Below the pieces are notes generated by a model, which ran no database searches, had not been told where the DNA came from, and worked only from the letters and a program-made list of their open reading frames with translations. From positions 124,001-188,000 of the forward strand of contig CAVXGQ010000005.1 in assembly GCA_963761425.1 (NCBI GenBank): DNA of 64,000 nucleotides, given 5' to 3'. Both the position numbers and the translations under genes were made by a program. Below, one piece after another: positions 6,576 through 15,519 of the stretch (positions within the stretch are counted from its first letter, which is position 1; each line of letters opens with the position of its first letter). The stretch comes from Bog-793 sp963761425 (GTDB taxonomy: Bacteria > Actinomycetota > Acidimicrobiia > Acidimicrobiales > Bog-793).

Positions 6576-9260
6576 TCAACACCCCGGGCCCCGATCCGGT
6601 GGACCGGCACCAGACTGCGACGCGGCCGATGAGACCGCTGGCCGGCGGCGACGGAGGCGCCCCAGATCGAGGAGCAACAGGGCGAGGATCAGGGCACACC
6701 CGACGGCCGCCAGGATCAAGGCGAGTCGGAGCCCGGGCGGGTTGTAGCGGAAGGTGACCAGGCTCCGCCCGGCGGGAACCTCGAGCGCCTGCACGACGCC
6801 GAAGCGTCGCAGGGCCGCGGTCTCCGTCCGGCCTCCCACCGTGACCGTCGCCTGCCAGCCGGGGAGGTCGGTGACGCTGCGCACCAGGAGGGCCGCCCGG
6901 GGGGTGTCGACCTCGACCGTCTCGGTCGGTGTCCAGGGCGACGAGTCGAGGACCCGAACCTCGGCCGCCACCCGGCGGGCGCCGGAGGGCGAGAAGGTGC
7001 TGAGCGGGCCGAAGGCGCGGGTGTCGGTGAGCCAGAGATAGACCCCGATGGTCCCGGCCACCTTCCAGTGGGGCGGCGTGACGTAGGCGGCGAGGATCCC
7101 CGTTGGCGAGAAGGGGGCGAGACCTACCGGCGCCACCGTCACCGCCAGGGCCTTCGGTCCGCCCCGGCGAGGGGCGAGCACGAGCCCGACACTGCGCCGC
7201 GTCGGGGCGAAGTAGGCGGTCGCCTGGTCCCCGGCGACGACCACGCGGGTGGGCGCCCACTTTGATCGTCGCCCGAGGAGGCGGATCTGGCGGGCCGCCG
7301 ACCCGAGCAGCCCTGGGGACACCGCGAGGGCGCTCGAGATCTGGACCGAAGAGACGTCGACCTCGCCTCCGAAGTAGCGCGTGGTCGAGCTCGAGGTGGA
7401 CAAGGTGACGAGCCCCGGGCCGGCCGGCGTGACCGGGGCCTGGAAGGCCCACGGCAACACGAGGAGCGCCCGCACGTCGAGCGAGTCGAAGATGTTGGTG
7501 GCGAGGGCCTGGGGCGCGACCCGGTTCTGGCCGTGCGTCCCGGTCAGGGTGGCGTAGGGGCTCCAGGTGAGCGATCCGTAACCCTGGGCGCTGAGGAGCT
7601 GGGAGAACACGTTGAGGTTCGGGGCGCCGATCTCGTTCAGCTCGGCGCCACTGAGGCGGTAGTGATCGACGACGATGAAGCGCCCGTTGGGGCCGACGGC
7701 CGAGGCGAGCTGGCGCTCGAGCCGGCTGGGCTGGCCCAGTTGGCTCGCCCGGACCGGCGCCAGCGAGCTCTGGTTGGCGGTGAACACCAGCAGGTCCACG
7801 ACCACCAGGGAGATGAGGGCGATGACACGTCGCCGTCGCTCCAGCCCGACGCCGGCGACCAGGAACCAGACCGCGGCCAACGCGATGGCAGCGGCGACCG
7901 CGAGGTAGGGCGCCACCCGGGCGACCGTCCAGGGCCCGAGTTGGTGGCCGGCCAGGACACGGGCGACCGACTTGCCGCCAATGGCGACCACGGCCAGCAA
8001 GGTGAGGATCGCCACCGGCACGGCGAGGGGGACGTAGTTCTCGGCGCGGCTTCGCCGTGACCCGGGGGGCGCCCTCCTTGGCGACGGCACCGCGCTCTGG
8101 GGATCGACGACTTCCGCCACCCAGTAGGCGAACAGGACGGAACAGCTCAGCGCCACCAGCAGGAGGGCGCGGCTGGGGAGCCGGCTCACGTCCATGACCG
8201 GGATTCGCTGCAAAAGGTGGGGGAGCGGGGTGCGCGAGCCGAGGGCGATGAGCAACCCGATGGCGCCGATCAGGTACCAGACGCGGATTTTCGATGCCTG
8301 TGGCGACCGCCATCGGAAGGCCAAGGCGACCACGGCGACGAGCGCCAGCACGCCGGGATAGGCGTCGATCTCGCCGAGGTTGTAGCTGCCGACGTAGCTC
8401 GCGAGACCGATCGGGCCGCCGCCGAGGAGGTGAGGGGCGAGCAACAGCGGGAGCTGCACCAGGCGGAGCTCGCCGGAAATGAGGAAGGAGAACGCGACAT
8501 GGGCGCGCTGGGAGATATCGACGAAGCGGGCGGTCGGAAGCACCTGCACCATGCCGATGAGGGCGCCCGCAGCACCCCCCAGCACGATCAGCCCCGCCGT
8601 CGTGGTCCTCTTCGGCGTGTGCAGTACCAGCGAACCGGCGTAGATAACCGCGGCGAGGGCCGAGTAGACGGCGATCTCGGGACTCCCCGCCAGCAGGGTC
8701 GCGGCGCTGGCGGCTCCGAGCAACGCCGTCCAGGCCAGCCGGTGCCGATCCGGCGCGTGGGCGATGCGTTCCAGGGCGACGAACACCCAGGTGATCGAGG
8801 CCGCGGTCTCGACCACGTCGAGGTGGACCGCCTGCGAGGTGACGAAGCCGCCGAGCCCGAAGGCCGCGCCGCCGAGGGCGGCGGCAAGCGGCCGCAAGCC
8901 GCTGAAGCGCAGGAAGGTGAAGAGCCCGACCGCGGCCCCGGCGAAGGCCAGGACCTCGACGGCGACCCAGGCGACGAGGGCGGGGAAGATCGCGAACAGA
9001 ACGATGTCCGGGAAGGCGGCACCGGCGTTCGACGAGGCGAGGAGCGGGGTCCCGCCCCAGGCGAACGGGTTGTACACCGGGAGGTGGCCGTGGCGCAGGA
9101 TCTCGCCGGCCAGCACCCGGAGGGGGTAGTTCTGGATGACCGCGTCACCGGTGAGTAGCGGGTAGCCGAGGGCGGCGGGGACCGAGAAGGCGAGGAGAGG
9201 CAAACCGCAGAGGATCGCGAGCGCGATCCAGTCGCCGCGGGTCAGTCGCGCGACGCGCAC
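6576..9260 (-). CDS. YfhO-family multi-helix membrane protein
   Basis: The 894-residue protein belongs to the bacterial YfhO group: about a dozen N-terminal membrane helices, a large soluble C-terminal half and a last helix near 860-885. Early features are DAVIQNYPLR and YNPFAWGGTPLLASSN (about 39-75), the extracytoplasmic loop typical of GT-C-like enzymes, then MDVSRLPSRALLL. YfhO of Firmicutes is tied to glycosylation of cell-envelope polymers using lipid-linked sugars; the substrate here is unknown. GTG at 9260. It is divergent from the mptB-like gene across 177 bases, and the two probably belong to envelope glycan assembly. Confidence 0.8.
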   Translation of the reverse strand: MRVARLTRGDWIALAILCGLPLLAFSVPAALGYPLLTGDAVIQNYPLRVLAGEILRHGHLPVYNPFAWGGTPLLASSNAGAAFPDIVLFAIFPALVAWVAVEVLAFAGAAVGLFTFLRFSGLRPLAAALGGAAFGLGGFVTSQAVHLDVVETAASITWVFVALERIAHAPDRHRLAWTALLGAASAATLLAGSPEIAVYSALAAVIYAGSLVLHTPKRTTTAGLIVLGGAAGALIGMVQVLPTARFVDISQRAHVAFSFLISGELRLVQLPLLLAPHLLGGGPIGLASYVGSYNLGEIDAYPGVLALVAVVALAFRWRSPQASKIRVWYLIGAIGLLIALGSRTPLPHLLQRIPVMDVSRLPSRALLLVALSCSVLFAYWVAEVVDPQSAVPSPRRAPPGSRRSRAENYVPLAVPVAILTLLAVVAIGGKSVARVLAGHQLGPWTVARVAPYLAVAAAIALAAVWFLVAGVGLERRRRVIALISLVVVDLLVFTANQSSLAPVRASQLGQPSRLERQLASAVGPNGRFIVVDHYRLSGAELNEIGAPNLNVFSQLLSAQGYGSLTWSPYATLTGTHGQNRVAPQALATNIFDSLDVRALLVLPWAFQAPVTPAGPGLVTLSTSSSTTRYFGGEVDVSSVQISSALAVSPGLLGSAARQIRLLGRRSKWAPTRVVVAGDQATAYFAPTRRSVGLVLAPRRGGPKALAVTVAPVGLAPFSPTGILAAYVTPPHWKVAGTIGVYLWLTDTRAFGPLSTFSPSGARRVAAEVRVLDSSPWTPTETVEVDTPRAALLVRSVTDLPGWQATVTVGGRTETAALRRFGVVQALEVPAGRSLVTFRYNPPGLRLALILAAVGCALILALLLLDLGRLRRRRPAVSSAASQSGAGPPDRGPGC

Positions 9261-9437
9261 CTGGGGCTTAGTCGGCGCCGCGCGGCAAGCAAGCCGTCGG
9301 CGCTAGCAGGCGGGGACTTGGCCGGAGCGCCCGCGTCGTCACGCTGGAACCGTATCCCAGCTGGTTCGGCGGGGGCGACCCTGGTCGGCGGGGACGGCGC
9401 GGCGCATCGGGGAAGGCGGAATCAGTAGGCTCCGGGC

Positions 9438-11159
9438 GTGTCGGCGGGTCCTCTCGAGTCGACGGGTCAGATCGATCGGCAGACCACGGTGTCCCCCCGG
9501 GGGGACCGGCCCAGGGGTCTTCGTCCGAACCATCTCCCCCGCGCCGTCCCCGGCGTCTGGCCGGCGGGTGTCGCGCGCCTACGGATCATCTGGAGCTGGG
9601 TCGACTTCCAGTTCGACCGCTGGCGCCAACCCCAGCCGCCACCGGAGCCCTACGTCCCCGGCGTGACCCGGCTCGGGTGGTCGCTCGCCCGTCCGGCGCT
9701 GATGGGATTTGTCGCCACCGCCGCGATCTTTCTCGGCGCCACGCAGCCGAACTCCCCGTTCACCTCCAAGCTCGCCGGTTCGTGGTACTTCGGGATCCCG
9801 GCTCCGGCGCTGGTGCAGGGCTACAACCCCGCGCCCGGGCAGTGGCTGTTCTTCGGCGTCGTCGCGGTCTACGGCGGAATGCTGCTTCTGCTGCGCGCCT
9901 GGTACGACATCGTGAAGCTGACGACGAGCCACCCGGGCATCCCGGTCGCCCGTCTGGTCCCGGTGTTCTGCGCCTGGGTGGCGCCGCTGCTCGTCGTGGC
10001 GCCGCTTTTCAGTCGCGACGTATACGCCTACGCCGCCCAGGGCGAGATGATGACGCACGGCATCAACCCCTACCTGTACGGCACCAGCGTGCTTGGTGCG
10101 ACGCCCTTCTCGCACCTCGTCGATCCGCTGTGGGGCAACGTCTCCTCCCCCTACGGCCCGTTGTTCCTGGTCCTCGACGGCTGGATCGTCACCTTCACGC
10201 ATCACAACCTCCTGATGTCCGTGGTCGGCCTCCGACTGCTCGCGCTCGGTGGGGTCGCGTTGTTCGCGGTGGCCGTGCCGTCGCTGGCCCGGTCGTTCCG
10301 GCGGGACCCCGCGGTGGCTTTCGTGTTGGCCGCCCTCAATCCGCTGGTGCTGCTGCACCTGGTGGGAGGGGCTCACAACGACGCGCTGATGGTCGGCTTG
10401 CTGGTGGCGGGGTACACGCTCGCCCGCCGCGGCCGTCCCGTCCTCGGCCTCGTGGTCTGCGGGTTGGCCGCCGCGGTGAAGATCCCAGCGCTCATCGGCG
10501 CGGTCTACATCGGGTGGGAGTGGCTCGGGCCGGACCGCAGCATCCGCGAGCGGGTGCGACCGGTGGCGACGGCGTTACTGATCTCCCTCGGGACCATGGT
10601 CTGCATCTCCGAGGCGGCTGGCCTCGGATGGGGTTGGATCGGGGGCCTCACCAATCCGGACACCGTTCGGTCTTGGCTTGATCCGGCGACCGGGATCGCG
10701 CTGGTGCTCGGCCATGTCGTGAGCGTCCTCGGGTTCGGCCACCACGTCCACGGGATCCTCACCGTGGTCCGGGGCTCGGCGGCGTGCCTGGCGGGGCTCA
10801 TCGGCCTGTGGTTGCTGGTGCGTTCGGAACGGATCGGTCCCTTGAAAGCGCTGGGATGGACCCTGCTGGCGGTGGTCGTCCTCGGACCCGTCGTCCAGCT
10901 GTGGTACCTGTCATGGGGCTTCATCTTCTTGGCCCCGGTTGCGGAGGGCCTGACTCGCAAGGTCCTCATCGGCGTCTCGGGGGTGGCCTGTTTCCTCGGT
11001 CTCACCGGGGGGCACGTGTTCATCAACGAGATCAACTCCGCCAACAGTGTCCTCGTCGCGTTCGCCTGCGCCGCACTGGTCACCCTCGGCGTGTTCTTTT
11101 TGCGGCCCAAATACGCGCGCACCCGCCTCATCCCGCGGGAGTTGGTCCGCTCGGGATAG
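9438..11159 (+). CDS. mptB: MptB-like polyprenol-phosphate mannosyltransferase (GT-C)
   Basis: The 573-residue membrane glycosyltransferase resembles mycobacterial/corynebacterial MptB, an alpha-1,6-mannosyltransferase that uses polyprenyl-phosphate-mannose outside the membrane. The diagnostic first loop FSRDVYAYAAQGEMMTHG with the acidic Asp, then NPYLYG, WGNVSSPYGPLF and LVGGAHNDALMVGLL (about 188-318), are all present, within 12-13 hydrophobic helices. About 60 residues of basic, Pro-rich cytoplasmic leader precede helix 1. GTG 9438. Its stop lies 3 bases from the facing acetyltransferase gene. Family assignment is firm; the exact acceptor (lipoglycan or another polymer) is inference. Confidence 0.8.
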   Translation: MSAGPLESTGQIDRQTTVSPRGDRPRGLRPNHLPRAVPGVWPAGVARLRIIWSWVDFQFDRWRQPQPPPEPYVPGVTRLGWSLARPALMGFVATAAIFLGATQPNSPFTSKLAGSWYFGIPAPALVQGYNPAPGQWLFFGVVAVYGGMLLLLRAWYDIVKLTTSHPGIPVARLVPVFCAWVAPLLVVAPLFSRDVYAYAAQGEMMTHGINPYLYGTSVLGATPFSHLVDPLWGNVSSPYGPLFLVLDGWIVTFTHHNLLMSVVGLRLLALGGVALFAVAVPSLARSFRRDPAVAFVLAALNPLVLLHLVGGAHNDALMVGLLVAGYTLARRGRPVLGLVVCGLAAAVKIPALIGAVYIGWEWLGPDRSIRERVRPVATALLISLGTMVCISEAAGLGWGWIGGLTNPDTVRSWLDPATGIALVLGHVVSVLGFGHHVHGILTVVRGSAACLAGLIGLWLLVRSERIGPLKALGWTLLAVVVLGPVVQLWYLSWGFIFLAPVAEGLTRKVLIGVSGVACFLGLTGGHVFINEINSANSVLVAFACAALVTLGVFFLRPKYARTRLIPRELVRSG

Positions 11160-11162
11160 CGG

Positions 11163-11648
11163 TTAGAGGAGCACTTGCATGAGGTCGACGTCGAGCCAAC
11201 GGCCGAACTTCCGCCCGATCTCGCGTTCGGTCCCGACGAGCTCGAATCCGCACGACCGGTGGAGCGCCATCGACGCCTCGTGATCGCCGACGATCCTCGC
11301 GATCACCGAGTGGAAGCCGTGCATCCGGGCCCGGGCGACGAGCTCCGAGAGCAGCGCCTTGCCGACTCCTTGGCCGCGGTGCACCGGAACCACGTAGACC
11401 GAGTCCTCCACCGTGGTGGCGTATGCGGGGCGTGGGCGGTAGGGCGAGAGAGATCCGAACCCGATTACCTCGGTGCCGTCGACCGCCACGACGAGCGCGT
11501 ACACGCCGGAGTGCTGTGCCATCCACTCGTCCTGTTCGGCCACGGTTCGCTCGACGAGATCGAAGGTGACCGTCGACCCCGCCACCTCGGCGTTGTAAAT
11601 GGCCCGGATCGCCTCGGCGTCCTCGGCCCGCGCCGTGCGAATCTCCAC
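11163..11648 (-). CDS. GNAT-family N-acetyltransferase (Pat/Bar-like)
   Basis: The 161-residue protein matches the phosphinothricin-acetyltransferase-like branch of GNAT enzymes. It opens EIRTARAEDAEAIRAIYN, has VERTVAEQDEWM near 33-44, the acetyl-CoA loop VVPVHRGQGVGKALLSEL (about 87-104, the R-G-Q-G-V-G-K/A signature) and the C-terminal LHRSCGFELVGTEREIGRKF. It should move an acetyl group from acetyl-CoA to a small primary amine; resistance to glufosinate-type compounds or amino-acid acetylation are the usual roles, and neither is proven here. GTG start at 11648, divergent from the F420 oxidoreductase with 186 bases between. Confidence 0.85.
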   Translation of the reverse strand: MEIRTARAEDAEAIRAIYNAEVAGSTVTFDLVERTVAEQDEWMAQHSGVYALVVAVDGTEVIGFGSLSPYRPRPAYATTVEDSVYVVPVHRGQGVGKALLSELVARARMHGFHSVIARIVGDHEASMALHRSCGFELVGTEREIGRKFGRWLDVDLMQVLL

Positions 11649-11834
11649 GGCGATGACACTACCGACCGGGACGCGGGCCTCTTAGTCCCTCGCCGGCGTC
11701 GGTCACCCAGAAGCCGCGAGTCAAAGTCCCCGGTCCAACGGATCGGCTACCGGGCGGCCAGGTTGCGGGAGGTTCCCGCTAGGTTCCAACCGGTGCCTCA
11801 CGGTACGGCGCGGCACCATCGGGAGGAGCGCGTC

Positions 11835-12797
11835 ATGCCGGTCACCCGTTTCGGACTGCAGATCCCGAGCTTCACCTTTCCCCGAACCGCGGACCGGGAT
11901 CTATTCGAACGGATCGCCTCGACCGCCGTCGCCGCCGAGGAGGCGGGCTTTGACTCGTTGTGGGTGATGGATCACTACTACCAGATCCCCTCCGTTGGGC
12001 CGCGCTTCGATCCGATGCTCGAGGCCTACACGTTGCTCGGGGCCCTCGCGGCCCGCACCGCGCGGGCCAGCCTCGGCACGATGGTCACCGGCGTCACCTA
12101 TCGAAACCCGGCGCTGCTCGCCAAGATGGTGACGACCCTCGATGTCGTCTCGGAGGGCCGGGCGATCCTCGGGATCGGTGCCGCCTGGAACGACGACGAG
12201 CACGCCGGCTACGGCTTCTCATTCCCGACGGTCGGGGAGCGGATGGCCCGTCTCGAAGAGGCCCTCCAGATCTGTCGTGCCATGTTCTCGGAGGATTCGC
12301 CGACTTTTGCCGGTCGCTACTACTCCATCGACCACGCCCTCAACAACCCCCGGCCGGTCCAGCCTGGGGGGATACCGATCCTCGTCGGTGGTTCCGGCGA
12401 GCGCCGGACCCTCGCGCTCGTCGCCCGGTACGCCGATGCCTGCAACCTCTTTGGCGACCTGCCGACGATCCGCCACAAGCTCGAAGTGCTCGCCGGCCAC
12501 TGTGAGGCGCTCGGCCGCGACCCGGACGAGATCACGAAGACCCGCCTGGGCAGTCTGGTGATCGCCGAGAGCGACGCCGAGGCCCGACGGCGCGGTCGCC
12601 TGATGGCTGCCGCCCGTGGGATGGACGAGGCGCGTTATCGCGCCTCCGTCGTGGAAGGCGGCCCTGACGCGGTGTGCGAACAGGTTGGAGCGTTCCTCGA
12701 GGCCGGGCTCGACGGGATGGTGTTCAACCTCGACGATGCCGGCGACCTCGACACCGTGCGGCTCGCGGGCCGGACGCTCACGGCAGCCTTCGGCTGA
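11835..12797 (+). CDS. F420-dependent luciferase-like oxidoreductase
   Basis: The 320-residue TIM-barrel enzyme is of the luciferase-like monooxygenase type, F420-dependent branch. Marks include FGLQIPSF at the N-terminus, EEAGFDSLWVMDHYYQ (about 36-51), LVTGVTYRNP-like strand 4, GRAILGIGAAWNDDEHAGYG (about 107-126), GRYYSIDHALNNPRPVQ and GIPILVGGSGERRTL. Relatives use reduced deazaflavin F420 for hydride transfer; the substrate is unknown. ATG 11835 is chosen because GGGAGGAG lies 6 bases upstream and the protein starts at the conserved first strand, although the frame is open further left. Confidence 0.88.
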   Translation: MPVTRFGLQIPSFTFPRTADRDLFERIASTAVAAEEAGFDSLWVMDHYYQIPSVGPRFDPMLEAYTLLGALAARTARASLGTMVTGVTYRNPALLAKMVTTLDVVSEGRAILGIGAAWNDDEHAGYGFSFPTVGERMARLEEALQICRAMFSEDSPTFAGRYYSIDHALNNPRPVQPGGIPILVGGSGERRTLALVARYADACNLFGDLPTIRHKLEVLAGHCEALGRDPDEITKTRLGSLVIAESDAEARRRGRLMAAARGMDEARYRASVVEGGPDAVCEQVGAFLEAGLDGMVFNLDDAGDLDTVRLAGRTLTAAFG

Positions 12798-13136
12798 GGG
12801 CGGGCCGTTCGCCCCCGGTTTGGTGCGGCGGACCTTGGTCTCGCTCACCGGGTCGCGTGGTGGCGCTCCTGGCGGGCCCGGGGAAGGGCGGTCGCGGCAG
12901 CCCCGAGAGCCAAGGGACTGCGGTGATTGGCGGAAGTCGCCCACTTCCCGGACAAGGGGGACTCGAGCGGCCTGGGGCGAGGTTCGGGGAGCATCTCCGG
13001 TCCGAGGGTTTCACCACCAGACGTCGGTGCCGACCACACGGTGTCGTCGTCAGGCGAACAGGGGCGGTTTCCGTCCTGGGGGCGGGTGCCGGCTGGCGGG
13101 TAAGATGCGCGCGACCGGGCCAGTGCCGGGTTGGCC
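12798..13136. other. Gene-free stretch before the tRNA cluster
   Basis: A 339-base GC-rich gap. No frame with a recognisable product is present. The only regulatory-looking item is TAAGAT (13101-13106), placed about 30 bases before tRNA-Thr as a -10 box would be, but with no convincing -35. It marks the border between the accessory left flank and the housekeeping supercluster. Confidence 0.4.
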
Positions 13137-13209
13137 GCCCCCTTAGCTCAGTCGGTAGAGCGCAGCCATGGTAAGGCTGGTGTCGTCGGTTCGATTCCGA
13201 CAGGGGGCT
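13137..13209 (+). tRNA. tRNA-Thr (anticodon GGT)
   Basis: The 73-base cloverleaf has acceptor GCCCCCT/AGGGGGC (13137-13143 with 13202-13208), a D arm with GCTCAGTCGGTAGAGC, anticodon stem CAGCC/GGCTG around ATGGTAA (anticodon GGT), a TTCGATT T-loop and discriminator T. CCA is not encoded. It is the first gene of the cluster, 10 bases before tRNA-Met, and the two are probably co-transcribed with rpmG. Confidence 0.97.
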
Positions 13210-13219
13210 CGCAGTCAAT

Positions 13220-13296
13220 GGCGGCGTAGCTCAGTTGGTAAGAGCACACGGCTCATAATCGTGGGGTCGCCGGTTCGAGTCCGGCCGCCGCTACCA
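13220..13296 (+). tRNA. Elongator tRNA-Met (anticodon CAT)
   Basis: GGCGGCG pairs with CGCCGCT (one G-U), the D arm is GCTCAGTTGGTAAGAGC, the anticodon stem CACGG/TCGTG encloses CTCATAA, and the T arm is GCCGG-TTCGAGT-CCGGC. CCA is encoded at 13294-13296. The paired first acceptor position and the context before rpmG fit the elongator rather than the initiator tRNA. The Thr-Met-rpmG-Trp-secE order is common in actinobacteria. Confidence 0.96.
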
Positions 13297-13387
13297 GCCC
13301 CGCCCGGAGAAGGACGGGGATCTGTGCCCCCCGGGTGTACCAGGCAGTGCCGATGGCGGCGACGGCAGAAGGGATGAGGAGCGTTCG

Positions 13388-13552
13388 GTGGCGAAGAATG
13401 AGAGACGGATCAAGGTCACCCTCGAGTGCGAGGTGTGCAAGCGCCGCAACTACATCACGACCAAGAACAAGCAGAACGACCGCGAACGCATCGAGATGCG
13501 CAAGTATTGTCGCTTTGACAAGCAACACACCCTGCACAAAGAGACCCGGTAG
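13388..13552 (+). CDS. rpmG: 50S ribosomal protein L33 (bL33)
   Basis: The 54-residue large-subunit protein: after the GTG start come AKNERRIKVTLECEVCKRRN and the canonical ending HTLHKETR. GTG 13388 follows GAGGAG (13375-13380) at 7 bases. Of the four zinc-site Cys in C-type L33, three remain (C14, C17, C41); the fourth position is Asp44 in KYCRFDKQH, so zinc binding may be weak or lost. It lies between tRNA-Met and tRNA-Trp as in many actinobacteria. A zinc-independent L33 paralogue is often encoded elsewhere and would not be visible here. Confidence 0.95.
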   Translation: MAKNERRIKVTLECEVCKRRNYITTKNKQNDRERIEMRKYCRFDKQHTLHKETR

Positions 13553-13581
13553 CGACGGATTGGCGGCGGGGGTGCCACGGT

Positions 13582-13661
13582 CCGCCCTTCTCCGCCTCGA
13601 TCGCCAGAAGATCCGCGACCTCTTGACCCCCCGGGAGAAGGGCGGTCCTCGAGGGAGGACC
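13582..13661 (+). repeat. Overlapping inverted repeats between rpmG and tRNA-Trp
   Basis: CCGCCCTTCTCC (13582-13593) is perfectly complementary to GGAGAAGGGCGG (13634-13645). The last two bases of that arm also begin a second hairpin, GGTCCTC/GAGGACC with loop GAGG (13644-13661). The two structures compete for two bases and could act as a processing site or attenuator between rpmG and tRNA-Trp. No T-run follows either, so neither is a classical terminator. Confidence 0.5.
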
Positions 13662-13739
13662 GCGTCCGACCCGGTGATAACCTCATACGGCCCAAGTCGG
13701 CGCGACGCGGGCGCGCCGTCGTGCTCGTGGCGTCGCCCT

Positions 13740-13812
13740 AGGGCAGTAGCTCAACTGGCAGAGCACCGGTCTCCAAAACCGGCGGTTGGGGGTTCGAGTC
13801 CCTCCTGCCCTG
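13740..13812 (+). tRNA. tRNA-Trp (anticodon CCA)
   Basis: The 73-base cloverleaf has acceptor AGGGCAG/CTGCCCT, D arm GCTCAACTGGCAGAGC, anticodon stem CCGGT/ACCGG around CTCCAAA (anticodon CCA), T loop TTCGAGT and discriminator G. The 3' CCA is not encoded. It lies 27 bases before secE, the usual bacterial tRNA-Trp-secE-nusG arrangement. Confidence 0.97.
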
Positions 13813-13839
13813 CTCACCTCCGGACCCGAGGATGACGAC

Positions 13840-14154
13840 GTGAACAGAGAGACCAGGCGGCTGCTCCAACGGCAAGGACAGCTCGGAGCCGACGGGACAC
13901 CTTCGACCCGACGCGTGACGCCGGTCGGTGCCTCGCGTCGACCGCCGGAGCGCGAGCGGGTCGGGATCGTCCGGCGGACCGGCACCTACCTGAAAGAGGT
14001 CCGTTCCGAGCTGGCCAAGGTGCTCTGGCCGCGGCGAGAGGAGGTCGTGACCTACTCGTCGGTGGTGCTGACGACGCTGGTCCTGATCGCGCTGCTGATC
14101 TTCGGACTGAACTACATGTTCGCGAGGGGCGTGGTCTTCCTCTTCCACCGGTGA
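13840..14154 (+). CDS. secE: Preprotein translocase subunit SecE
   Basis: The 104-residue SecE subunit clamps the SecY channel. A 45-residue charged N-terminal extension leads to the conserved amphipathic helix YLKEVRSELAKVLWPRREEV and one membrane helix (about 74-96), the short single-helix form usual outside Enterobacteria. GTG 13840 is preferred because GAGGAT precedes it; the frame also stays open upstream into tRNA-Trp, which cannot be coding. It is followed by nusG, the conserved pair. SecY is encoded 26 kb downstream in this window. Confidence 0.95.
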   Translation: MNRETRRLLQRQGQLGADGTPSTRRVTPVGASRRPPERERVGIVRRTGTYLKEVRSELAKVLWPRREEVVTYSSVVLTTLVLIALLIFGLNYMFARGVVFLFHR

Positions 14155-14245
14155 GGTTCCGGAGGGCCGTCATCGTCGACGGCGGTGGTGATCCCCCGGT
14201 GACGAGTCAGTCACGACGAGATGGGGCCGAATACGGGCAAGGCAG

Positions 14246-15031
14246 ATGAGTGACAGGCAGATGGCAATGACGACCGACGAACATAACGACCTGGTGGCCC
14301 ACGTCGATGACACGACCGATGCTGGCAACCGACCGGTGGCCGAGGGGGCCTCAGACGACCAGCCGGGAGGCGACACGCCCTCCGGCGCGGTAGGGGTCGA
14401 ACCGGAGGACGCCGAAACCGGAACTGCCGCTGAAGACCAGTTCGACGGGATCGTCGAGGTCACTCCGCCCCGACCCCCGAGCCCATACGACCGTCCGGGC
14501 CAGTGGTTCGTCGTCCACACCTACGCCGGCTACGAGAACAAGGTGAAATCGAACCTCGAGAGCCGGATCGCGTCGATGAACATGGAGGAGCGCATCTACG
14601 AGGTCGTCATCCCCATGGAAGAGGTGGTCGAGTTCAAGGGGGGCAAGAAGGTCACCGTCCAGCGCAAGGTCTTCCCCGGCTACCTGCTTTGCCGGTGCGA
14701 GCTCGACGACGACTCCTGGTCGGTGATCCGCCAGACCCCGGGGGTGACGAGCTTCGTCGGACCCGGCACCAAGCCGACGCCCCTGTCGCGCTCCGAGGTC
14801 GACGGCATCCTCCAGGTCCGGGAGGAGGGCGCCGAGAGCCCGCGGGCCCGACGTCCCCGATTGGAGCACGAAGTCGGCGAGACGGTGCGAGTGAAAGAGG
14901 GGCCCTTTGCCGACTTCACCGGCGAGGTCGCCGAGATCAACGAGGACCAGCTGAAGTTGAAGGTCCTGGTCAACATCTTCGGGCGGGAAACCCCCGTCGA
15001 GTTGGAATTCAGCCAAGTCGCGAAGCTCTAG
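14246..15031 (+). CDS. nusG: Transcription termination/antitermination factor NusG
   Basis: The 261-residue factor binds the RNA polymerase clamp and couples to Rho or S10. A long acidic, Asp/Glu-rich N-terminal extension (about 84 residues, an actinobacterial trait) precedes the NGN domain beginning QWFVVHTYAGYENKVK near 86, with the conserved FPGYLLCRCELDDDSW stretch. The C-terminal KOW domain (about 207-250) has VRVKEGPFADFTGEVAEI. ATG 14246 is used; the in-frame ATG seven codons later is an alternative. It lies upstream of rplK, the standard order. Confidence 0.96.
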   Translation: MSDRQMAMTTDEHNDLVAHVDDTTDAGNRPVAEGASDDQPGGDTPSGAVGVEPEDAETGTAAEDQFDGIVEVTPPRPPSPYDRPGQWFVVHTYAGYENKVKSNLESRIASMNMEERIYEVVIPMEEVVEFKGGKKVTVQRKVFPGYLLCRCELDDDSWSVIRQTPGVTSFVGPGTKPTPLSRSEVDGILQVREEGAESPRARRPRLEHEVGETVRVKEGPFADFTGEVAEINEDQLKLKVLVNIFGRETPVELEFSQVAKL

Positions 15032-15058
15032 GTTCGTAGCGAGGAGAAAGAGCGTTCC

Positions 15059-15487
15059 ATGGCCCGCAGGCGTGTCACCGCCGTCGTGAAGATCCAGCTC
15101 CCCGCGGGGGAGGCGACCCCCGCGCCTCCGGTCGGGACGGCGCTCGGGCCCCACGGCGTCCAGACCATGGAGTTCTGCAAGCAGTACAACGCGGCGACCG
15201 AGCCGAAGCGGGGCACCATCATCCCCGTCGAGATCACCATCTACGAGGACCGCACCTTCAGCTTCATCTTGAAGACTCCGCCGACGGCGGTGCTTTTGCG
15301 TGAGGCGGCCGGTGTGGAGAAAGGGACCGGTCTCGCCGGCCGGGAGCCGGCGGGGACGATCACCGAGGAGCAGCTGGCCGCCATTGCGCAAACCAAGCTC
15401 CCCGATCTCAACGCCAACGACCTCGAGGCCGCGAAGCGGCAGGTGGAGGGCACGGCGCGGTCGATGGGCATCACCGTCACACGCTGA
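15059..15487 (+). CDS. rplK: 50S ribosomal protein L11 (uL11)
   Basis: The 142-residue protein binds the GTPase-associated centre of 23S rRNA with L10-L12. The N-terminal domain shows VVKIQLPAGEATPAPPVGTA with the Pro pair that binds thiostrepton-type antibiotics, then GTIIPVEITIYEDRTF. The C-terminal RNA-binding domain ends DLEAAKRQVEGTARSMGI. ATG 15059 follows AGGAGAAAGAG. It forms a pair with rplA (32 bases apart), usually autoregulated by L1. Confidence 0.98.
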   Translation: MARRRVTAVVKIQLPAGEATPAPPVGTALGPHGVQTMEFCKQYNAATEPKRGTIIPVEITIYEDRTFSFILKTPPTAVLLREAAGVEKGTGLAGREPAGTITEEQLAAIAQTKLPDLNANDLEAAKRQVEGTARSMGITVTR

Positions 15488-15519
15488 GCGGGCGCGACAA
15501 GGACCAAAGGACAGACCCA

